In this document: in pieces, positions 1-5,938 of the stretch
Layout: each line of letters opens with the position of its first letter
How positions within the stretch are numbered: the first letter of the stretch is position 1
Source of the DNA: Polyangia bacterium
GTDB lineage: Bacteria; Myxococcota_A; Polyangia; Polyangiales; Polyangiaceae
NCBI GenBank assembly: GCA_030433055.1
Contig: JAUILJ010000259.1
Location: 1 to 8,997 of the forward strand
Length of the DNA: 8,997 bases
Reading direction: 5' to 3'
Translations under genes and position numbers: made by a program
Notes under the pieces: generated by a model
What the model was told of the DNA's origin: nothing
Database searches by the model: none
What the model saw: the letters and a program-made list of their open reading frames with translations, nothing else

Positions 1-3
1 CAG

Positions 4-40
4 ACGCGAAGGCCTGCTCATCGAGCAGGCCTCTTCGCGT
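4..40 (+). terminator. Intrinsic terminator, plus-strand direction
   Basis: The left arm (4-19) pairs with the right arm (23-40) to form a 16-bp GC-rich stem with a 2-base bulge in the right arm and a 3-base loop (ATC). The right arm runs directly into TTTT (40-43). In the minus direction the stem is followed by GTCTG, with no T run, so it should work mainly on plus-strand transcripts. No plus-strand gene lies to its left inside the window, so it probably ends a gene beyond the left edge that converges on the minus-strand group. Confidence 0.75.
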
Positions 41-61
41 TTTGTGGGTCGGGACCGTCCT

Positions 62-93
62 TGCTGGGCGGGCGCCCGCAGGCCCGCCCAGCA
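62..93 (-). other. Stem-loop just after the beta-propeller lipoprotein stop codon
   Basis: Bases 62-73 and 82-93 form a perfect 12-bp, very GC-rich stem around an 8-base loop. It lies 4 bases beyond the stop codon of the minus-strand gene ending at 98. Neither side has a T run, so it is not a canonical intrinsic terminator. It may protect or define the 3' end of the minus-strand mRNA, or assist Rho-dependent ending. The stem is read directly from sequence; its role is inferred. Confidence 0.4.
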
Positions 94-97
94 GCCT

Positions 98-1471
98 TCA
101 CCAGCGCATGCGGGCAAGGCCAGCGAAAACGAAGGAACCCGATGCGATCGGAACGGGGGAGCTCCACGTCGAGCCAGTCAGGCTCACGTGCTGCAGCGCG
201 CTTCCGCGCAGAAACACCATCTCCGCGTCGTGCCCATTCACTCCTGGAGCCAGCGCCGGGGATCCTTGCTGCCCGAAGGTGTCTACTTGGACCACATCCC
301 AGGTAGTCCCCGTCAGCTTGGCTGCCCACAGCGACTGATCGGTACCCGACACCCAGGCGACCACGACATCTCCCGCGTCCGTGGCGGTGATCGCCATCGC
401 GCGATCCGTCGCTGGCCCACCGACCGCCTGGGGTGCGCTCCAGGCGGCCCCATTCACCCCAGAAATCCACTGCAGCGTTTGGTCAGAGCCTCTGGCGTAG
501 ACGGCAACGTAGTCTGCGGCTCGACCGGCGATCGCAGGTGGCACACCCCCCATCACCGTTGAACTACCTTGATCGGTACCCGTCGGATCCCAAATCCCGC
601 TGAACGCCTGAGTGATGAGGCGCGTGTTGTCCCCCTTGTAGGCGATGCTGTAAGCCGCATCGCGGGCGGCAATACCCACTTCGAGTGGTCCAAACGCTTG
701 AGGGTTGCCCACGTTGGTGAAGCTGCTCGACCAGGCTCCAGCGCTGAAATCCGCTGAGTAGTACTTGAAATCCTCGCCATGAAACACCAGGTGGTGGATG
801 CCGTTGCTGGTCGTCGTCGCCGCGGGCGTTGCCCGCGTCGTACCACTCCCCACGTCAGCCAGCGCGCTCCAATTCCCCACGGTATCAACCGTCATGTAGC
901 GCAGCTGGTTCCCCACCGCGCGCATCACGACCAGCCCTCCGAGCTTACCCGCAGTCACAGCACAGCCGGCGTCGGTGGTCTGAGCTACCGTGTCGCTGGT
1001 CCAGCTCGACCCGACATGGAACCCTCGAGTGACAACGGACCCCTGGAGGCCAGCGACGATCAACGCCTCGGTTGGAGCGCTCCCGCCAGTTCCGCTGGTG
1101 CCAGCGCTACCTCCAGCTCCCCCTGCTCCGGCAGCGCCCGCGCTGCCGGCGGCGCCGCTGGTTCCGGCCACGCCCCCGCTCGAGCCTCCGGTCCCTCCGC
1201 TCGAGCCTCCGGAGCCACCACTCGAGCCGCCCGCTCCCGCCGTCCCGGCCGTGCCTGCGCTGCCCCCCTGAGCGGCGCTTCCCGCGACCGCTCCCGAGCC
1301 GCCCTGGCCGGCGGTGCCAGCGCTCCCTGCGGTGCCGGAGCCCGCAGCGCCCCCACTACTCGTCGTACCGCCCTGCCCTGCGGGTCGGTTGTCGTCGAGG
1401 TCACCCCCGGCAGCACAGCCCCAGCACGCCAAGCTCACCGCCGCGGCGGTCCAAACCCACCTGATCCCCAT
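98..1471 (-). CDS. Lipoprotein with Gly-rich stalk and putative seven-bladed beta-propeller
   Basis: The 457-residue product is exported: it has a short N-terminus (M-G-I-R), a hydrophobic stretch at 5-15 and candidate lipidated cysteines at C16 or C19; neither lipobox is ideal. Residues ~30-131 are an almost pure Gly/Ser/Ala/Thr linker. The rest (~136-457) carries a Trp in a similar 'x-x-W-[ST/D]' setting at 157, 201, 247, 294, 344, 391 and 436. That spacing of 44-50 residues is what a seven-bladed propeller would give, as in sialidase-like or PLL-type lectin folds. No catalytic signature was recognised, so a surface sugar-binding or adhesion role is only inferred. The ATG at 1471 was chosen because it gives the signal peptide directly; ribosome binding is weak (AGG 9 bases upstream). 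It lies 85 bases after the crotonase-like gene on the same strand and could share its transcript. Confidence 0.85.
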   Translation of the reverse strand: MGIRWVWTAAAVSLACWGCAAGGDLDDNRPAGQGGTTSSGGAAGSGTAGSAGTAGQGGSGAVAGSAAQGGSAGTAGTAGAGGSSGGSGGSSGGTGGSSGGVAGTSGAAGSAGAAGAGGAGGSAGTSGTGGSAPTEALIVAGLQGSVVTRGFHVGSSWTSDTVAQTTDAGCAVTAGKLGGLVVMRAVGNQLRYMTVDTVGNWSALADVGSGTTRATPAATTTSNGIHHLVFHGEDFKYYSADFSAGAWSSSFTNVGNPQAFGPLEVGIAARDAAYSIAYKGDNTRLITQAFSGIWDPTGTDQGSSTVMGGVPPAIAGRAADYVAVYARGSDQTLQWISGVNGAAWSAPQAVGGPATDRAMAITATDAGDVVVAWVSGTDQSLWAAKLTGTTWDVVQVDTFGQQGSPALAPGVNGHDAEMVFLRGSALQHVSLTGSTWSSPVPIASGSFVFAGLARMRW

Positions 1472-1556
1472 GTCCGCGAGCCTAGCGCCTATCGGGGCCG
1501 TTTCCTCCGGATTTCAGGCTTCAGGTCGGGGGCTGATGGCCAGTTGGGGACAAATC

Positions 1557-2336
1557 CTATTCGCCGCGAAAGCTCGGGCGACGCTTCTCCAGGAACGCTG
1601 CGACGCCCTCGGCGTAGTCGCGGCTAGCGAAACACGCGTCAATCTGTCCCTGGGCGCGCACCAAGAGGCCCGTGTCCCCGCTCGTCAGCGCTCGAATCCC
1701 GGTCTTGGCGGCGCGTAGCGTCAATGGAGCGTTCTGGGAGATCTTGCGCGCCACGTCGGTTACGTGAGCATCGAGCTCCGCCTTGGCCAAGACGTGAGAG
1801 ACCAGCCCAAGCCGCTGGGCCTCCGCCGCGTCTAATTGCCGCGCGGTAAAAAACAGCTCCTTGGCGGTAGCGGGTGGCAAGGCGCGCAAGGCGTTCTGCA
1901 AATTGGTGAGCCCATAGCCGATGCCAAGCCGCCCAGGGGGCAAGGCAAAGCGGGCGTCCTCAGCCGCGTACCTGAGATCACTACACAGCGCGATCGCCAG
2001 CCCCCCGCCCACGCAGAAGCCGTGAATGCAGCTCAGCACGGGCACCTCGAGCTCGAGGAGCGCGGCGAACGCAGCGTCCGTGGTGGAGTCATACGCCCGC
2101 GCTAGCCCAGGATCGGCTCGCAGCTGTTGGAACTCACTGATGTCGGCGCCGGAGACGAATGCTTCTTCCCCTGCCCCGCGCAGCACCACGCAGCGAACAT
2201 CTCGCGCCTGGTTGAGTTCACGAGCTACCTCGGCCAGCTGCCGCCACATGCCTTGATTCATGGCATTGCGCTTCGCGAGCTGATCCAAGATCACCCACGC
2301 CACGTGCCCCTGCTGATCGACCCGCACGTCACTCAT
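1557..2336 (-). CDS. Enoyl-CoA hydratase/isomerase (crotonase) family protein
   Basis: The 259-residue product has the usual length and layout of the crotonase superfamily, cytoplasmic enzymes acting on acyl-CoA thioesters. The oxyanion-hole segments are visible: S-G-A-D-I-S-E-F at 62-69 and the G-G-G run at 110-112, followed by a D at 120. The two glutamates of classical enoyl-CoA hydratase (E144 and E164 of the rat enzyme) align with A114 and P134 (in F-A-L-P-P-G-R-L-G). Classical hydration is therefore doubtful, and it may be an isomerase, a thioesterase-like member or another crotonase reaction. An in-frame GTG at 2360 would add eight residues. ATG 2336 is preferred because a GGGAG (2348-2352) lies upstream, though 11 bases is a slightly long spacing. 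It sits between two lipoprotein genes on the same strand, with 70- and 85-base gaps. Its substrate cannot be told from the context. Confidence 0.9.
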   Translation of the reverse strand: MSDVRVDQQGHVAWVILDQLAKRNAMNQGMWRQLAEVARELNQARDVRCVVLRGAGEEAFVSGADISEFQQLRADPGLARAYDSTTDAAFAALLELEVPVLSCIHGFCVGGGLAIALCSDLRYAAEDARFALPPGRLGIGYGLTNLQNALRALPPATAKELFFTARQLDAAEAQRLGLVSHVLAKAELDAHVTDVARKISQNAPLTLRAAKTGIRALTSGDTGLLVRAQGQIDACFASRDYAEGVAAFLEKRRPSFRGE

Positions 2337-2347
2337 TGGTCGAACAT

Positions 2348-2352
2348 CTCCC
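2348..2352 (-). promoter_or_regulatory. Ribosome binding site of the crotonase-like gene
   Basis: GGGAG on the minus strand lies 11 bases before the ATG at 2336. It falls inside the coding region if the alternative GTG start at 2360 is used, and this is the reason for choosing the shorter protein. Confidence 0.5.
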
Positions 2353-2406
2353 GCAGTCACCCGGCGGTCAACCGCGGGGCGTGAGTTGGCGTGCCTCAGA
2401 CAAACG

Positions 2407-3462
2407 TCAGAGCAGGGGCTGGATCAGGAACGTACCAACGACCGGGGCGTGGTCGCTCAGATCCGCCAGGTTCTGCGGGAGCTCGTCGTCGTGGATGATC
2501 CGCGCCGAGTCCTTCACGTAGTACGAGCCGAGCAGAGGGTTGGCCACGACGTCGTCGTGCAACGCGACGCCGGTACCTGTCGCGCTACTGAACACGGACC
2601 ACGCGTCTGAACTCGGCAGCCGACGCCCGGTGCTCTGATACATCGGCGACCCGTCGATGGCATCCATCGGTGGCGAGCCCGGGAAGTCGTTGAAGTCGCC
2701 CAGCACTGCGATCGCCGCCTCCGGCTCCTGCTCCGCGAGGAAATCCGCGATGAACCTCGTGTGCTGCGCCTCTGCGAGGCGCTTGTCGGGGTCATCGTTG
2801 CTCTTGGCCTTGAAATGCACCCCCAGCAAGATCAGCGGCCGACCCGCGACCCTGAGATGGATCTCCAGACAGTCCCGAGCGTAACGGTACTTGGGGCCAT
2901 CAGGCAGGTCGATGCGTGGGAACAAATCGTCCTTGTGGGAGACCTGACTCTCGATGGGTCGCGACGACAAGAAACCAACATCGATTCCGCGAGGATCGTT
3001 GCCGGGGATCAGATACCGATACGGGTAGGACCGCGTCATCTCGGGACGATCAGCGAGGTCATCGAGCACCGCCCGGTTCTCGATCTCTTGCAGCATGATC
3101 ACATCGGCATCGAGCTGAGACAGCAGCGTCGCCGAGTCCCGCAGCTTTGCCTGGTATTCGCCGCTGGAGAGGGTGCTCTGCTGCTCATCGAGGATCCAGC
3201 TCTCACCGTCGATGCGATCGTTGAACAGGTTGCGCGCGTTGAAGGTGCCAATCCGCACTTCCGTGGGGACCTTGGGCCCGCCATCGAACTCGCCCCCGGT
3301 GCCGCCTGAAGTCGAGCCGCCCTGAGCGCTGCCGCCCTGACCACCCGCACCGTTCCCACCGCTGCCTCCGGCGTCCTTGTCCGCCGTGGTGGCGTCGGTC
3401 GCGCACGCGCTGAGGGCGACCAGCGCACCAGCCAACACCAGCCAACGGCTAGTCCGGCCCAC
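2407..3462 (-). CDS. Endonuclease/exonuclease/phosphatase-family lipoprotein
   Basis: The 351-residue product starts with a textbook lipoprotein signal (basic n-region, hydrophobic L-V-L-A-G-A-L-V-A-L, lipobox L-S-A-C with C20), then a Gly/Ser/Gln linker (~32-58) and one EEP domain (~67-347). Recognised metal and catalytic motifs are F-N-A-R-N (74-78), L-Q-E-I-E (124-128), the G-I-D (159-161), G-V-H-F-K (214-218), L-G-D-F-N-D (254-259) and the terminal S-D-H (336-338). EEP enzymes hydrolyse phosphodiesters using Mg or Ca ions. With its 'FNARNL', 'LQEIEN' and 'GDFND' motifs this looks like the extracellular-nuclease type, but phospholipid or other phosphoester substrates are not excluded. The start is uncertain: the frame stays open far upstream into the neighbouring gene. 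GTG 3462 is chosen because it gives the clean signal peptide; GTG 3573 would prepend 37 residues. It follows the repeat lipoprotein by 115 bases. Confidence 0.88.
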   Translation of the reverse strand: MGRTSRWLVLAGALVALSACATDATTADKDAGGSGGNGAGGQGGSAQGGSTSGGTGGEFDGGPKVPTEVRIGTFNARNLFNDRIDGESWILDEQQSTLSSGEYQAKLRDSATLLSQLDADVIMLQEIENRAVLDDLADRPEMTRSYPYRYLIPGNDPRGIDVGFLSSRPIESQVSHKDDLFPRIDLPDGPKYRYARDCLEIHLRVAGRPLILLGVHFKAKSNDDPDKRLAEAQHTRFIADFLAEQEPEAAIAVLGDFNDFPGSPPMDAIDGSPMYQSTGRRLPSSDAWSVFSSATGTGVALHDDVVANPLLGSYYVKDSARIIHDDELPQNLADLSDHAPVVGTFLIQPLL

Positions 3463-3519
3463 GTCGCCCGCACCCAACCGGCGCCAGGCGACACTGAAAT
3501 GGGCAGAGCCCAAGCCGCC

Positions 3520-3540
3520 GGCACGCCCCAGGGGCGCGCC
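3520..3540 (-). other. GC-rich hairpin between repeat lipoprotein and EEP nuclease genes
   Basis: Bases 3520-3529 and 3531-3540 are near-perfect inverted arms. In the minus-strand RNA they can form a stem of about 8-9 bp, with one G-U pair and a tiny loop. It lies 38 bases beyond the repeat lipoprotein stop and ~58 bases before the chosen EEP start. No T run follows, so full termination is not expected. Partial attenuation or mRNA processing that sets different levels for the two lipoproteins is possible, but this is inference. Confidence 0.3.
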
Positions 3541-3577
3541 AACGCTCGAGCTCTTCCAACGGGGTCCTGTCACTGGA

Positions 3578-4333
3578 TCAGCCGCAGGGCTTGGTGCCGT
3601 CGCAGGCGAAATCGTCGCAGTCGGTGAAGCCGTTGCCGTCGTTGTCGACGCCATCACTGCAGGTATCGTCCGTTCCCTCGCAGACGGTGATGTCGAAGTG
3701 CTTGCTGCAGGAGAAATCCTCACAGTCGCCGAAGCCGTTGCCGTCATTGTCGATGCCGTCGCTGCAAGCTGCATCGGTGATCTCACAGTGGGGATCCTTG
3801 GCGGTGAAGCGGCAGTAGTTGTCGTTGCAATCGACGAAGCCATTGCCGTCGTTGTCGATGCCGTCGTCACAGACTTCGTCGGTCACCAGCGGATCAGCGA
3901 CACAGCTGGGCTCCTTGTGATTCTTGCCGTAGCAATCCGGATCGAAGCAGTCCTTGCGGCCGTCACCGTCGTTGTCCACGCCGTCGCTGCACTCCGCGCC
4001 GGTCTCGCTGCAGACATCGGTGCTGTCGCAGTCGCGGTCCTCACAATCGATGTAGCTATCGCCATCGTTATCGGTCTGATCTGAACAAGCCGCCTCGGTG
4101 TTCTCTGCGCCTGGACCGGAACCCCCGCTGCCGCTGCTCCCACCGTTTCCGGCCGTGCCGCCGTTGGCGCCGGTGCCGCCCTGGGCGCCACTGCCGCCAC
4201 TTGCACCGCTACCACCGCTGCCGCTGCTCCCGCCGTTGCCGTCAACGTCGTTGCGATCCGACGCACAGGCCATGAAGCCGAGGGGAAGCACTGAAACCAA
4301 AGCCGAAATACAAGCGAGAGCACGCAGATTCAT
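3578..4333 (-). CDS. Lipoprotein with five Cys/Asp calcium-type repeats
   Basis: The 251-residue product has a signal peptide ending at a probable lipidated C23 (F-M-A-C, a slightly atypical lipobox), a Gly/Ser/Ala linker at ~33-76, and then nothing but five repeats at C83-C102, C115-C134, C155-C174, C190-C209 and C225-C244. Each spans 20 residues with the pattern CxDGxDNDGxGxxDC-x4-C, and a fourth Cys follows 6-10 residues later (C108, C144, C183, C218, C250). The inner D-x-D-x-[DN]-G-x-x-D-x-x-D matches calcium loops of the thrombospondin type 3 kind, so Ca binding with disulfide bracing is likely though unproven. There is no enzymatic domain; a surface spacer, docking or calcium-buffering role is inferred. 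The start is firm: ATG with GGAGGT 3 bases upstream. It is the first gene of the minus-strand group, directly ahead of the EEP nuclease lipoprotein. Confidence 0.9.
   Translation of the reverse strand: MNLRALACISALVSVLPLGFMACASDRNDVDGNGGSSGSGGSGASGGSGAQGGTGANGGTAGNGGSSGSGGSGPGAENTEAACSDQTDNDGDSYIDCEDRDCDSTDVCSETGAECSDGVDNDGDGRKDCFDPDCYGKNHKEPSCVADPLVTDEVCDDGIDNDGNGFVDCNDNYCRFTAKDPHCEITDAACSDGIDNDGNGFGDCEDFSCSKHFDITVCEGTDDTCSDGVDNDGNGFTDCDDFACDGTKPCG
3602..4087 (-). repeat. Five coding Cys/Asp repeats in the lipoprotein
   Basis: Each repeat is 60 bases in its conserved core and the starts are 96-120 bases apart (32-40 residues). The units share long stretches of DNA as well as protein sequence. 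The unit nearest the C-terminus (3602-3661) is closest to those of the plus-strand repeat protein. Confidence 0.9.
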
Positions 4334-4336
4334 GAG

Positions 4337-4342
4337 ACCTCC
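4337..4342 (-). promoter_or_regulatory. Strong ribosome binding site of the repeat lipoprotein
   Basis: GGAGGT on the minus strand, 3 bases before the ATG at 4333, is the best Shine-Dalgarno match seen in the window. It fixes the start of this gene and suggests efficient translation. Confidence 0.75.
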
Positions 4343-4354
4343 AAGGATCTGTCC

Positions 4355-4360
4355 AATATA
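4355..4360 (-). promoter_or_regulatory. Possible -10 element for the minus-strand group
   Basis: Minus-strand TATATT lies 22 bases upstream of the repeat lipoprotein ATG, in otherwise GC-rich DNA. No convincing -35 is found 16-18 bases further upstream, and the implied leader would be very short. It is a suggestion only. Confidence 0.2.
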
Positions 4361-4897
4361 GCCGAAGCGCCCGGCATAGCATGTCCCTGGTCCACGTCGA
4401 GAGCGGGAAAGCGCGCTTTGTGTGACGAGTCCGGCACGCCACGAGCACCGACCAGGCGGCGGGCGCGAGGCCTCACGTGGCCACCCTCACCCCCAGAAAA
4501 CCCTGCATTGTCCGGGTCCAACCGCTCACGACCGACCGCGCTGAGACGCTTCGGGACATCCAAGGTTTTCCACGACGGGGATGCAGGAGCGCCCGCTCGC
4601 ACTTACGAGCCCGCCATCATTATTCGACATTCTCGCGGGCAAAATCACTCCGCCGTTCGCGCGTCGACGCTTACGCCGTCGGGTGCGAACGCTGCATCGC
4701 ACACCCGGCTCCGGTGCACTGCCCGAGCGGAACCGAGCCGAGGCTCCTGGCGGTAGGCCGAGCAACTCGCGCGACGGGCAAGCACTGCACCCCGAACCGC
4801 GGCGACCGCCCCTGAGTGACTATTCCGTGTCTCGCGCTGAGCCTGCCCGCTTCGTGTCTTGACTGCCATCCACGTTTGTTGTTCTCGTGCGCCCCCT

Positions 4898-5938
4898 ATG
4901 CTTCGGCGTGCATCTCCACGCGTGTCCGGCTCGGCCGGTGCGCCCGGTGAGGCGTCGGCGAAAACCAAGAGTGCTCGACGTCCCTTGTGGCGCCGCCCGC
5001 ACGCCTGGCTCGCTTTGGCGGCTCTGATTGGGATTGGTTCGGCTGTCAGCAGTGCTGCGGCCGAACCAGAAACGTTGGTCATCCTCAACAAGAAGGCGAC
5101 CCCGGTCTACTTCAACGATGGGGACACTTTCCGCGCTCTGTCCGGTCCGTTCGCGGGTCCGTCCAATCGCCTCGCAGGCTTCAACACCCTGGAGAGCTAT
5201 GGAACCGTGCACCGCTGGAAGGGCTGGACGTACAAGGAACTGTACGCGAACGCCAAGATGGCGACGTTGAACGCTCGCCGCGGCGTCTGGCACTGTGAGG
5301 CCGACATGAGCCGGCGCGACGGCTACGGGCGCCTGCTCACGTTCTGCCCCGACCTGCAGGAGAACCAGATCCGCAAGGGTCTGGCTCATGCGCTCAGCGT
5401 CGATGGCCCCGCGGAACCACGCTTGATCCAGGCGCAGCGCGACGCGATCGTCCATCGTCGCGGCATGTGGGCGAAGGGTGCTCCCGCAGCCATCTTGACC
5501 TCGGTGCACTCGGTCGAAGAGCGGCCCGACAACACGAACAACTACAATCGTCTCGTTTCCGTGGTCGATGGATCATCCATCAAATGGAAGCACCAGGACC
5601 ACTACGACGAGTGTCAGAGTGTGTGTCACGAGGACAAGGAGCTGAGCCGGGAGACCGCTCTGAGTGTGATCGCCGCGATGCGCAAGGACCCCGACACTGC
5701 GCGCGCGATCAAGGGGATGGAAGACCCCTACCTGATGTTGCTGCTCAACGAGTTCGTGACCTTCGGCCGCGTCGCCGAGATCTTCGACGCCGCCGGCCAG
5801 CGCGCCATGGTGCATTACCTCAAGGAAGCACAGGTGCGCGGCGACTTCGGTCAGGTGAAGACCGTGGAGGGCGCGTGCATGATCTACGTCCAGTGGCAGC
5901 GTCGTTTCCGCTACAAGCCAAAGTGCCTTAAATGGTGA
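4898..5938 (+). CDS. Exported staphylococcal-nuclease-like protein with unknown C-terminal domain
   Basis: The 346-residue product has a basic N-terminus, a hydrophobic segment at ~36-50 and an A-A-A cleavage-like site near 53-55, so it is probably secreted to the periplasm or beyond. Residues ~58-195 match the SNase (thermonuclease) fold: N-D-G-D-T (73-77), R-L-A-G-F-N-T-L-E-S (91-100) and D-G-Y-G-R (141-145). Compared with S. aureus nuclease, D21, R35, T41, E43 and R87 correspond to D76, R91, T97, E99 and R145; D40 is replaced by N96. The family cuts DNA and RNA using Ca. Residues ~200-346 are not recognised and include a CxxxC (C239, C243) and two later cysteines (C327, C343). ATG 4898 has no clear ribosome binding site and gives an unusually long n-region; an in-frame TTG at 4985 would give a standard-length signal peptide. 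Its stop overlaps the start of the next gene. Confidence 0.85.
   Translation: MLRRASPRVSGSAGAPGEASAKTKSARRPLWRRPHAWLALAALIGIGSAVSSAAAEPETLVILNKKATPVYFNDGDTFRALSGPFAGPSNRLAGFNTLESYGTVHRWKGWTYKELYANAKMATLNARRGVWHCEADMSRRDGYGRLLTFCPDLQENQIRKGLAHALSVDGPAEPRLIQAQRDAIVHRRGMWAKGAPAAILTSVHSVEERPDNTNNYNRLVSVVDGSSIKWKHQDHYDECQSVCHEDKELSRETALSVIAAMRKDPDTARAIKGMEDPYLMLLLNEFVTFGRVAEIFDAAGQRAMVHYLKEAQVRGDFGQVKTVEGACMIYVQWQRRFRYKPKCLKW

Larger units (their letters stand above)
4334..4897. other. Divergent non-coding region between the two gene groups
   Basis: These 564 bases separate the outward-facing repeat lipoprotein and nuclease genes. Open frames exist here on both strands, but their translations are Arg/Pro/Ala-rich, have no recognisable domains and have no good ribosome binding sites, so none is called. 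It should hold both promoters. Minus-strand TATATT (4355-4360) is a possible -10, without a good -35. Plus-strand TTGACT (4859-4864) is a -35-like hexamer, but the expected -10 position (TTCTCG, 4882-4887) is poor. GCCCGC (4609-4614) and GCGGGC (4635-4640) form a weak 6-bp inverted repeat with a 20-base AT-richer loop. A small RNA or leader cannot be excluded. Confidence 0.5.

Noticed and set aside
779..1627. 282-residue plus-strand frame across the Gly-rich region
   Set aside because: It is the shadow of the Gly/Ser linker codons of the minus-strand lipoprotein and has an Arg/Ser/Ala-rich composition only.
2361..2380. Small interrupted inverted repeat after the EEP gene as terminator
   Set aside because: It has only 4 bp plus a mismatch and 3 bp, and no T run in the minus direction.
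3463..3870. Upstream extension of the EEP frame to 487 residues
   Set aside because: The extra part overlaps the well-supported repeat lipoprotein and translates to Thr/Ala/Ser low-complexity sequence; it would bury the lipoprotein signal peptide in the middle of the protein.
3377..4084. 235-residue plus-strand frame rich in Val/Ala/Ile
   Set aside because: It is antisense to the five-repeat lipoprotein; the low-complexity translation is the mirror of the D-N-D-G codons. It has no domain or ribosome binding site.
3602..4087. Regularly spaced DNA repeats resembling a CRISPR-like array
   Set aside because: The repeats are in frame, encode conserved Cys/Asp protein units, vary at third codon positions and have no constant spacer length.
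4526..4862. Short frames on both strands in the divergent region
   Set aside because: They are Arg/Pro-rich translations without domains, signal peptides or good ribosome binding sites, and they overlap each other heavily.
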